From positions 62,001 to 126,000 of the forward strand of contig NZ_JAJPUI010000006.1 in NCBI RefSeq assembly GCF_021390935.1: 64,000 nucleotides of DNA, given 5' to 3'. The stretch comes from Streptomyces sp. CC228A (GTDB lineage Bacteria; Actinomycetota; Actinomycetes; Streptomycetales; Streptomycetaceae). A model generated the notes under the pieces. The model was not told the DNA's origin and searched no databases. It saw only the letters and a program-made list of their open reading frames with translations. Each line of letters begins with the position of its first letter. The first letter of the stretch is position 1. This document shows, one piece after another, positions 1 through 6,902 of this stretch. The position numbers were made by a program, and so were the translations under genes.

Positions 1-94
1 CATGCACTGATACTCTCACATCAGCAGTGAATGACACCACCAGGTGCTGATTTCAGTCGCGCCTGATTTCTTCGTGAGACAAGAGAGACCTGCT

Positions 95-508
95 GTGTCC
101 GAGAAGCCCTCCGTCCTGTTCGTCTGTGTCCACAACGCCGGCCGTTCCCAGATGGCCGCCGCGTGGCTGTCGCACCTGGCCGGGGACCGCGTCGAGGTCC
201 GCTCCGCGGGCTCGGCCCCCGCCGACCAGGTCAACCCCGCCGCCGTCGAGGCGATGCGCGAGGTCGGCATCGACATCACCGCCGAGACCCCGAAGATCCT
301 CACCATCGACGCGGTCAAGGCGTCCGACGTCTGCATCACCATGGGCTGCGGCGACACCTGCCCCGTCTTCCCGGGCAAGCGCTACCTCGACTGGACACTG
401 GAGGACCCGGCGGGCCAGGGCGTCGAGGCCGTCCGCCCGATCCGCGACGAGATCAAGAAGCTCGTCGAGGGCCTGATCGAGGAGATCGCGCCCGAGGCCA
501 AGGCATGA
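95..508 (+). CDS. arsC: Arsenate reductase, low-molecular-weight phosphatase type (thioredoxin-coupled)
   Basis: Cytoplasmic enzyme reducing arsenate to arsenite for export. The 137-residue product has the LMW-phosphatase P-loop CX5R at Cys11-Arg17 (CVHNAGR), the Cys85/Cys89 pair (GCGDTC) used in the thioredoxin-linked disulfide cascade, and the DW-x-LEDP segment that carries the general acid. Size and motifs match the thioredoxin-coupled ArsC class. I chose the GTG at 95 because the family N-terminus (SEKPSVLFVC) begins there and a purine-rich GAGAG lies just upstream; an ATG at 44 would add an unrelated leader. Its stop overlaps the start of a thioredoxin reductase remnant at 505, which fits an arsC-arsT order known from Streptomyces ars operons. 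No arsenite pump is in view, as the window starts just upstream. Confidence 0.9.
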   Translation: MSEKPSVLFVCVHNAGRSQMAAAWLSHLAGDRVEVRSAGSAPADQVNPAAVEAMREVGIDITAETPKILTIDAVKASDVCITMGCGDTCPVFPGKRYLDWTLEDPAGQGVEAVRPIRDEIKKLVEGLIEEIAPEAKA

Positions 509-594
509 GCGAGGTCCGCAACGTCATTCTCATCGGTTCCGGCCCCGCCTGACACACCGCCGCTCTATGCACGGCCCAATCCGCGAGCGCCGGT
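505..594 (+). pseudogene. Remnant of thioredoxin reductase 5' end (arsT/trxB-like)
   Basis: ATG at 505 overlaps the arsC stop by four bases and encodes MSEVRNVILIGSGPA, the FAD-binding GxGxxA start typical of thioredoxin reductases. A TGA follows at 550-552, exactly where a Gly codon is expected, and the next codons (HTAALCTAQ) still resemble the continuation TAALYTAR. After roughly 590 the similarity ends and the sequence becomes the 3' part of an unrelated nucleotidyltransferase. This is a deleted gene with at least one nonsense mutation. It originally would have reduced thioredoxin for ArsC; if so, arsC now depends on a thioredoxin reductase elsewhere. Confidence 0.75.
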
Positions 595-1046
595 CACCGC
601 TGCTGTGGATGTGTGCCGACGGGCTGCTGCTCTTCGACACCGACGGAGTCGGAGCGCGCCTCGCCGCACAGGCCCGGAAGCTGACCGCCGCAGGACCGCA
701 CCCCGTGTCGGGGGAAGAGATCGACGACCGCCGCTACGCGATCACCGACCTGCTCGACGACCTCGCGGGAAGCAGCGACCCGAGCGAGTGCCTGTTCGTC
801 GCGACCGAACTGGTGCGGCGCACCGGTGAGCTGGCACTGGCCGCCAGCGGGTCGTGGGGTGGCGGCGGCAAGTGGCTGGCACGGCGCCTTGAGGCGACCG
901 CGCCAGGGCTCAGCACACGCCTCCACCACGGTCTGCAGGAGGTACTGGCCGGGAGGATTGAGCCCCTCACGGCCGTCGTGGACGACGTACTCGGGCAGGT
1001 CGGCGGCAGGCTGTGGGCCGGCTACGAGCGTGCCGGAGCTCCCTGA
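567..1046 (+). pseudogene. Nucleotidyltransferase-like protein, C-terminal fragment
   Basis: The open frame (159 codons from an ATG at 567) matches, from my memory of the family, the C-terminal half of actinobacterial nucleotidyltransferase-domain proteins: a region with ISS-like 'RYAITDLLDDLAG', 'ATELVRRTGELALAASGSW', 'GGGKWLARRLEA' and 'GGRLWAGYER'. The N-terminal catalytic half with the GS-x10-DxD motif is absent; the frame instead starts inside the thioredoxin reductase remnant. I infer a deletion joined the two genes. It could still be translated from 567, but without catalytic residues no nucleotidyl transfer is expected. Confidence 0.6.
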
Positions 1047-1109
1047 ACGGTGATGTCAGTGAGGGCTCGCAGGGTGCGCTGGTACGCGGCGGGGAGTTCC
1101 GTGGGATAG

Positions 1110-1240
1110 GTCGCCGCCGACATCGGCATGAGCGAGCGCTGGTACCGCGACCTGGAGCGGGGAACCATTCCGCGGCTCGACCCGCGCGTCCTGTCCGGCC
1201 TGGCGGACACCCTGGGCCTCGACGCCGACGGACGCGCGGC
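1110..1240 (+). pseudogene. Helix-turn-helix regulator fragment
   Basis: From 1110 the + strand reads VAADIGMSERWYRDLERG followed by 'TIPRLDPRVLSGLADTLGLDADGRA', which resembles the recognition helix and following helices of Streptomyces XRE-type regulators of the MmyB-like kind ('VSERWYRDLERG..PRLD..VL..LA..L.LD..ER'). A TAG lies directly upstream at 1107-1109 and the frame then runs into unrelated sequence after about 1240. No complete domain can be made from it. I read it as one more broken piece in the fragment-rich stretch between arsC and the DUF1269 gene. Confidence 0.5.
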
Positions 1241-1245
1241 TGAAC

Positions 1246-1809
1246 ATGAAGAAGTCGGCGCGGATCAGCCACGATTTCAGCCACGATTTCTGGGAGACCA
1301 CCACCAACGCCGGCATGTTCGACATCGTCGCGGCCGGCCTGGGCGAGCCTGCCCCTGCTCGCGTCGGCCTCCTCACCGGCGGCGAGCCGCCGCTGATGGT
1401 CTTCGACAAGAACGCGCACTTCTGCCTCAACGCGATGAAGCCGACCGTGGCCGACGAGGCCCCGCTCACCACCATCCGGCACAACGACATCGAGGCCCTT
1501 GGGGACCTCTGCAGGAAGCACCCCCTGGTCGCGTACGTCGCCGACGGCGTGTACAGCACCGGCGGGAGAGCGCCGATCGGGGAACCGCTGCGGCTCCAGG
1601 AGAAGTACGGCCTGTTCCTGTTCTTCGACGAGGCCCACGGCATCTCCACCGTCGGTGAACGAGGCCGCGGCGCGGTCCTGGAGGCCATGGGCCGGATCAA
1701 CGACCGGACGCCGATCATCACGTCCCTCAACAAGGGCTTCGGCGCCTCAGGGGGTGCGGTGATCGCGTCGGGGTGCCGTCTGCTGCTCCTCGCGGGCGCG
1801 GCTCGCTGA
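1246..1809 (+). pseudogene. Class I/II aminotransferase-fold (alpha-oxoamine synthase-like) internal fragment
   Basis: The frame (187 codons) contains the central part of the alpha-oxoamine synthase/8-amino-7-oxononanoate synthase fold: 'VADGVYSTGGRAPI', the PLP-contacting 'FFDEAHGIST' Asp/His segment, and 'SLNKGFGASGG' with the lysine that would bind PLP. Normal family members are about 400 residues; here the first ~100 and last ~150 residues are missing and the frame ends in unrelated 'GCRLLLLAGAAR'. The 12-bp sequence cagccacgattt is duplicated at the fragment start (about 1267-1290). It is very unlikely to be functional and closes the remnant cluster begun at 505. Confidence 0.65.
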
Positions 1810-1991
1810 GGGGGCTGCCGTGGGGCAGGGAGCCGCGTGGTTGCTCGACAGGTGTGGGTGGGTGCGGTGTGTTGGGCCTGGTGGGCGATTCCGTGATGGG
1901 TGGGCGTTCTTTCCGATCTGCTGGTGATGTTCGTTATGCGTTTAATGGGACAGTCTGTGCCTTTTGGCAGCTACGTCATCGGAGGATGCCC

Positions 1992-2477
1992 ATGGCCACC
2001 CTGACCGTCTGGAAGTTCGACACGCCCGCGGGGGCGGAGGCCGCTGAGCGGGTGCTGCTCGATCTGCAGAAGCAGGAGCTGATCCGGGTCCTGGACGCGG
2101 CGGTCGCGACCTGGCCCGAGGACGCCAAGAAGCCCAGGACCAAGCAGCTGCACGACCTCGTCGGGGCCGGTGCGCTGTCGGGCATGTTCTGGGGCATGCT
2201 CTTCGGGCTCATCTTCCTCATGCCGCTGTTCGGTGCCGCCATCGGCGCCGCCGCCGGGGCACTGGGCGGCAAGATGGTCGACGTCGGCATCGACGACGAC
2301 TTCATCGAGTCCGTCAAGTCGCAGGTGACGCCCGGCACGTCCGCGCTGTTCCTGCTGTCGCAGGACGCCGTCGTCGAGCGGGTGAAGGAGGCGTTCCCCG
2401 GCGGGCACGCCCAGCTGATCCAGTCGAACCTGGACAGCGAGCAGGAGGCCAAGCTGCGCGAGGTCTTCACGGAGTAG
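1992..2477 (+). CDS. DUF1269 domain membrane-associated protein
   Basis: A 161-residue protein starting MATLTVWKFDTPAGAE, typical of DUF1269 proteins (unknown function, often stress-associated). Residues about 55-90 form a hydrophobic Gly/Ala-rich hairpin (MFWGMLFGLIFLMPLFG) that could insert into a membrane, followed by a soluble C-terminal half (TSALFLLSQDAVVERV). GGAGG at 1981-1985 sits six bases before the ATG at 1992, so I prefer this start to the ATG at 1986, which would have no spacing. The preceding 180 bp is unusually AT-rich and probably holds its promoter. It is the first intact gene after the fragment cluster. Confidence 0.8.
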   Translation: MATLTVWKFDTPAGAEAAERVLLDLQKQELIRVLDAAVATWPEDAKKPRTKQLHDLVGAGALSGMFWGMLFGLIFLMPLFGAAIGAAAGALGGKMVDVGIDDDFIESVKSQVTPGTSALFLLSQDAVVERVKEAFPGGHAQLIQSNLDSEQEAKLREVFTE

Positions 2478-3248
2478 GTCCGCGGGCGCTGCCGGGTCCC
2501 CCGCCGGGCCCCGGTGGCGCTCTGTGCGGGCAGGCACCGGGCGGGTGCGCCGCCCGGCCGTTCCGGACCCTTCCGCCGGGCCCACGGGGGGCGACGGCGG
2601 CGAAGTCCGGGTCCGGGTCGGCGAGGTGGCCGAACGGCTCCGCGAGCTTGCCCGCGCCGCCGCTGACCTCGGCACCCTCGCGGGCCGCCAGGGTGCCGGG
2701 AGCACCGCGCCGATCTGCCCGCGCTCGCTCTTCGGCAGCGCCGCTCCGTACGTGTAGGCGGTGCGGGCGACCCATGGCCGTACCGGCGGGGACGTACTCG
2801 CTGCCGGCGTGCTGCGGGAAGCCGTGCGGGGCGTACACCGGTACGCCCCGCGCGTCGGGAAGTCCCCTACGGCGGAGGTGCCCCGGGCGCGCCCCGCCTC
2901 AGGGGGAGCGCCCGGGGCCCGGAGCGCGCTGGCGTGCCGACGAAGCGGGCCCCGCCCGCCGGCCGCGGCCGCTGCGGCTCGCTCCCCGCTGGTCGGAGGA
3001 GCGCCCGGGCCCTGGAGCGCCCCCGCCTGACTGCGACCCGTCGCCCCCGGGACCGCCCTGTCCCCTCCCCCACCGCCCCTCAGCCACCCGCCGCCCCACA
3101 GGCACCCCCACCGCCCCTCAGCCACCCACCGCCCCGCAGGCAGCCGTGGCGCGGCCGTTCGCTCGGACGGGCCCGTACCGGTCGCCGGGCGCGCCCGGCC
3201 GCCGCAGGCTGGCTCGTACGCGTACGGCGAGAAGGGCTGGAGCGGGCG
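2478..3248. other. Gene-poor interval, 771 bp
   Basis: No convincing gene. A + strand frame at 2524-2757 ending in STAPICPRSLFGSAAPYV looks slightly protein-like and might be a remnant, but I cannot name it and it has no ribosome site. From about 2880 to 3200 the sequence is G/C-rich low complexity with a repeated 'ccaccgcccctcagccaccc' type segment (3068-3132). Confidence 0.5.
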
Positions 3249-3749
3249 ATGAGCGAACGCGGCGGACACGACAGCGGTTCCGGTCGGCAGGGGCCCGGCC
3301 CCGGAGGGGCCCATGACATGGCGCCCGGGCACGCCCACGCCCACCACGAGGGCGGGCCTCCGCCCTCGTCGCCGCCCGCCGGCACCGGCTGGGCGTCCGC
3401 GGGGGTGCTGTTCGCCGGGGTGCTGCTGCTCGTGCAGGGCGTCCTCGGCATGCTCCAGGGCATCGTCGGCATCGCGGAGGACGATGTCCTCGCCGTCATC
3501 GGGGGCTACGTCTTCGAGTTCAGCACCACCGCGTGGGGCTGGACCCACCTGGTGCTGGGCGTGCTGCTGGCGGCCATCGGGTGGGGAATCCTCGCCGGTG
3601 CCTCCTGGGCGCGGGTGGGCGGTGTGGCGGTCGCGGCCCTCGCCGTCGTCGCCAACTTCCTGTGGCTGCCGTACCAGCCCCTGTGGGCCCTCGTCTCGAT
3701 CGCGGTCGGCGTGCTCGTCATCTGGGCGCTGTGCGCCGCAGCCGACTGA
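3249..3749 (+). CDS. Four-helix integral membrane protein, DUF7144 family
   Basis: A 166-residue membrane protein of unknown function. The N-terminal ~45 residues are hydrophilic and rich in Gly, Pro and His (GHAHAHH), followed by four hydrophobic segments beginning at WASAGVLFAGVLLLVQG, WTHLVLGVLLAAIGWG, RVGGVAVAALAVVANF and LWALVSIAVGVLVIW. This layout and the 'WGWTHLVLG' motif match the DUF7144 family common in Streptomyces. The ATG at 3249 has GGAG about eight bases upstream. The His-rich leader could bind metal, but that is only inference. Confidence 0.75.
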   Translation: MSERGGHDSGSGRQGPGPGGAHDMAPGHAHAHHEGGPPPSSPPAGTGWASAGVLFAGVLLLVQGVLGMLQGIVGIAEDDVLAVIGGYVFEFSTTAWGWTHLVLGVLLAAIGWGILAGASWARVGGVAVAALAVVANFLWLPYQPLWALVSIAVGVLVIWALCAAAD

Positions 3750-3797
3750 CGACGCATCAGCGAGGGACGTCCGAGTCGGCATCAAGGTGCCGTAAAG

Positions 3798-3816
3798 ATT
3801 GCCGGAATCCGGCAAT
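3798..3816. promoter_or_regulatory. Perfect inverted repeat 8-3-8, candidate operator
   Basis: ATTGCCGG-aat-CCGGCAAT is a perfect palindrome lying 48 bp after the DUF7144 gene and about 180 bp before the NfeD-like gene. Its AT-containing ends stand out from the surrounding GC-rich DNA. No T-run follows, so it looks more like a protein-binding site than a terminator. Confidence 0.5.
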
Positions 3817-3998
3817 GCATGGGCCATACATCCCTTGCCAAGATGCATCACAAGGAAACGGGGGCCACCGAACCGGTGCCGGGATGCGGCAGACCATGCC
3901 CGCTCCCGGCACCGGCGCGGCACCGGCCGCCGGCGTCCCCGCGCACGGCGCTCGCCCCGCCGTGTGCCAAGGCCGCGGCGCTCGGAGGGAGCATCGGA

Positions 3999-4613
3999 AT
4001 GCGCGAGTTCGGCACTGCCGCCACCGGGTTCCCGACGCTCCTCTTCACGGCCGCGCTCATCGTCGTCCTGGCCTTCTGGCTGCTGGCGCTGGTCGGCGCC
4101 GCGGACCCCGGCAGCTTCGACGGCGACCTGCCGCCCGGCGCACTGGGACGCGGCGCGCCAGGGCTCGGCGGCGTACCCGCCGCGGTGGCCGTGTCCGTAC
4201 TCGTCCTCACCGGCTGGCTGACCAGCCTCACCGGGACCCTGGCCCTGCACCGGCTGACCGCTCCGGGGCCGGCCCGCACGCTGCTGTCCCTCGCGGTGCT
4301 CGCCCTGGCGCTCCTGGTCGGCCACCGGTCGGCCCGGCTGCTCGTCCGGCTGCGGCGGCGGCTGCGCCCGCACGAACAGGCGCCGCCCCGCCCCGACCTC
4401 GTGGGACGGACCTGCACCATCCGCACCGGCCGGGTGGACGACGGGTTCGGCCGGGCCGAGGTCGCCGTGCGGGGCGCCTCACCCGCCGTCGTCCGCGTAC
4501 GGCAACTGGGCGGTGAGCCGCCGCTCACCCGCGGCAGCAGGGCCCTGCTCTACGCCTACGACGACAGCGGCGGGTTCTTCTGGGTCACCCCGCAGCCGCT
4601 CGCGGCCGCCTGA
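3999..4613 (+). CDS. NfeD/YqiJ-like membrane protein with C-terminal OB-fold
   Basis: A 204-residue protein with about three membrane segments (TLLFTAALIVVLAFWLLALV; VAVSVLVLTGWLTSL; LLSLAVLALALLVG) and a C-terminal domain starting LVGRTCTIRTGRVDDGFGRAEV, the signature of the OB-fold found in NfeD and YqiJ. These proteins are partners of flotillins in organising membrane domains, and a flotillin gene follows 111 bp downstream here. The ATG at 3999 has CGGAGGGA (3983-3990) at suitable spacing; the frame is open further upstream but reads as low-complexity proline/arginine. The YqiJ-YqiK arrangement of Escherichia coli is the closest named parallel. Confidence 0.8.
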   Translation: MREFGTAATGFPTLLFTAALIVVLAFWLLALVGAADPGSFDGDLPPGALGRGAPGLGGVPAAVAVSVLVLTGWLTSLTGTLALHRLTAPGPARTLLSLAVLALALLVGHRSARLLVRLRRRLRPHEQAPPRPDLVGRTCTIRTGRVDDGFGRAEVAVRGASPAVVRVRQLGGEPPLTRGSRALLYAYDDSGGFFWVTPQPLAAA

Positions 4614-4724
4614 CCGGCAAGCCGCCCGTACGAAACCACCCACCGCGCCCCGGGCCCGCACGAGACGGCCCGCGGCCAAGCCTGCCGCGGACGCGTGCCC
4701 GCGCCTCACCCGCAAGGATTTCCC

Positions 4725-6812
4725 ATGGACGCCTTCCCCTGGGGCATCGGCGTGCTCATCGCCGCTGTCCTGCTGATCACCGCCACGGTGCTGCTCGTCG
4801 TCACGAAGCTCTTCCGCAAGGTGGAGCAGGGCAAGGCGCTCATCGTGTCGAAGATGCGCAAGATCGACGTCACGTTCACCGGGCAGGTCGTCCTGCCGGT
4901 GCTGCACCGCGCCGAGGTCATGGACATCTCGGTGAAGACCATCGAGATCGCGCGCACCGGCCGCGACGGACTGATCTGCCGGGACAACATCCGCGCCGAC
5001 ATCCGCATCTCGTTCTTCGTCCGGGTCAGCAAGACCGCCGAGGACGTCATCAGGGTCGCGCAGGCCATCGGCACCGCCAGGGCCAGCGACAAGGCCACGC
5101 TCCAGGAGCTGTTCAACGCGAAGTTCTCCGAGGCCCTGAAGACCGTCGGCAAGCAGATGGACTTCATCGACCTCTACACCAAGCGGGAGGAGCTGCGGTA
5201 CCGGATCATCGAGGTCATCGGCGTCGACCTCAACGGCTACCACCTTGAGGACGCCGCGATCGACTACCTGGAGCAGACCCCGCTCAGCCAGCTCGACGCG
5301 AACAACATCCTGGACGCGCAGGGCATCCGCAAGATCACCGAGCTGACCGCCATCGAGCACATCCGCACCAACGAGACCCGCCAGCACGAGCAGAAGGAGA
5401 TCACCCGCCAGAACGTCGACGCCCGCGAGGCCATCCTGGAGCTGGAGCGCCGGGAGGCGGACGCCGAGATCAAGCAGCGGCGGGAGATCGAGACGGTGCG
5501 GGCCCGCGAGGAGGCCGAGACCGCGCGGGTCGTGGAGGAGGAGCGGCTGCGGGCGCAGAGCGCCTTCCTCCGTACCGAGGAGCAGCTCGGCGTCCAGCGG
5601 GAGAACCAGGCGCGCGAGGTGGCGGTCGCGGAGAAGAACCGCGAGCGGGTCATCGCGATCGAGAACGAGCGGATCGAGAAGGACCGCCAGCTGGAGGTCA
5701 TCGCCCGCGAGCGGGAGACCTCGCTGACCCGGATCTCCGCCGAGCGCGAGGTGGAGGCGGAGCGCCGCGACATCGCGGAGGTCATCCGGGAGCGAGTCGC
5801 CGTGGACCGCACGGTCGCCGAGCAGGAGGAGTCCATCAAGCGGCTGCGGGCCGTCGAGGAGGCGGAGCGGGAGCGGCAGGCCCTCGTCATCGCGGCCGAG
5901 GCGGAGGCACAGGAGCGGCTGGTCAAGGACATCAAGGCGGCGGAGGCCGCGGAGCAGGCGGCCGTGCACCGCGCCGCGGAGGAGCTGACCCTGGCGGAGG
6001 CCCGGCTGAAGGCCGCGGACCTGGACGCGCAGGCCAAGCTGCGGCTCGCGGAGGGCGTCAAGGCGGAGCAGGCCGCCGAGGGCCTGGCCGCCGTGCGGGT
6101 ACGGGACGCGGAGGCGGACGTCATCGGGAAGGCCGGCCGGGCGGAGGCCGAGGCCACCGAGGCGCGGCTCAAGGCCGAGGCCGAGGGCGCACGGACGCTG
6201 GCCCTGGCGCAGGCCGAGGGGCGGCGGGCCCAGGCGCTCGCCGAGGCCGAGGCGGTCGCCGAGCGGCTGAAGGCGGAGGCGCGGGGCATCCAGGAGAAGG
6301 CCGCCGCCATGGCCGCCCTCGACGAGGCGTCGCGCGGGCACGAGGAGTACCGCCTGCGCCTGGAGGCGGAGAAGGACGTGCGGCTCGCGGGCCTCGACGC
6401 CCAGCGGCAGATCGCCGAGGCGCAGGCCGCGGTGCTCGCGACCGGTCTGGAGAAGGCCGACATCAGCATCGTCGGCGGGGAGTCCGCGTTCTTCGACCGG
6501 ATCGTCGGGGCGATGTCGCTCGGCAGGAGCCTGGACGGCTTCATTGACCAGTCCAAGACCGCGCAGGCGCTGGCCGGTCCGTGGCTGGACGGGTCGGCGA
6601 GCTTCACCGAGGACCTGACGAAGGTGCTGGGCTCCCTGTCGACGGCCGACGTGCAGAACATGACCGTGTCGGCGCTGCTGATGAAGCTCATGGGACCGGC
6701 GGGAGGCGGGCAGGGCAGCCCCGAGCTGCGCAAGCTCCTGGACGCCGCCGAGCGGCTGGGGCTGTCCGAGACGCCGCTGACCGCCCTGAACGGTACGCCC
6801 GCAGCCGCCTGA
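4725..6812 (+). CDS. Flotillin family protein (YqiK-like)
   Basis: A 695-residue membrane scaffold. One N-terminal membrane helix (about residues 5-28, IGVLIAAVLLITATVLLVV) is followed by the SPFH/band-7 domain (about 30-200: GKALIVSKMRKIDVTFTGQ, 'DLNGYHLEDAAIDYLEQTPL') and then a very long coiled coil rich in Glu, Ala and Arg (about 210-580) made of 'EAE.A' repeats, and a C-terminal 'ADISIVGGESAFFDRIVGAMSLG' region typical of YqiK-type flotillins. AAGGA lies seven bases before the ATG at 4725. With the upstream NfeD-like gene it probably forms membrane microdomain complexes. The family is well recognised; its cargo in this organism is unknown. Confidence 0.92.
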   Translation: MDAFPWGIGVLIAAVLLITATVLLVVTKLFRKVEQGKALIVSKMRKIDVTFTGQVVLPVLHRAEVMDISVKTIEIARTGRDGLICRDNIRADIRISFFVRVSKTAEDVIRVAQAIGTARASDKATLQELFNAKFSEALKTVGKQMDFIDLYTKREELRYRIIEVIGVDLNGYHLEDAAIDYLEQTPLSQLDANNILDAQGIRKITELTAIEHIRTNETRQHEQKEITRQNVDAREAILELERREADAEIKQRREIETVRAREEAETARVVEEERLRAQSAFLRTEEQLGVQRENQAREVAVAEKNRERVIAIENERIEKDRQLEVIARERETSLTRISAEREVEAERRDIAEVIRERVAVDRTVAEQEESIKRLRAVEEAERERQALVIAAEAEAQERLVKDIKAAEAAEQAAVHRAAEELTLAEARLKAADLDAQAKLRLAEGVKAEQAAEGLAAVRVRDAEADVIGKAGRAEAEATEARLKAEAEGARTLALAQAEGRRAQALAEAEAVAERLKAEARGIQEKAAAMAALDEASRGHEEYRLRLEAEKDVRLAGLDAQRQIAEAQAAVLATGLEKADISIVGGESAFFDRIVGAMSLGRSLDGFIDQSKTAQALAGPWLDGSASFTEDLTKVLGSLSTADVQNMTVSALLMKLMGPAGGGQGSPELRKLLDAAERLGLSETPLTALNGTPAAA

Positions 6813-6834
6813 CGGCGGACCACGCAGGCGTACG

Positions 6835-6874
6835 GGCCCGGAGCTGCCGTCACGGGGGGCAGCAGCTCCGGGCC
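6835..6874. terminator. Intergenic hairpin, possible terminator
   Basis: A 13-bp perfect stem (6835-6847 with 6862-6874; GGCCCGGAGCTGC paired with GCAGCTCCGGGCC) sits 22 bp after the flotillin stop and 28 bp before the next start. There is no U-run, as is usual in Streptomyces terminators; it could also act as an attenuator. Confidence 0.6.
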
Positions 6875-6902
6875 GTTCCATCGACGAGGGGAACCCGCGA
6901 GC

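Noticed and set aside
1022..1210. Minus-strand frame ending YPTELPAAYQRTLRALTDIT
   Set aside because: Looks weakly protein-like but overlaps the HTH fragment on the other strand and cannot be tied to a family.
2524..2757. A short + frame ending STAPICPRSLFGSAAPYV
   Set aside because: Slightly protein-like but unrecognised, no ribosome site and no neighbours to support it; mentioned only as part of the gap.
1971..4373. An 800-codon open frame on the minus strand, and similar very long frames at 4479-7289 and 8626-10932 (minus)
   Set aside because: They are antisense to well-supported genes and contain only arginine/glycine/proline-rich sequence without family motifs; high GC content leaves such frames open.
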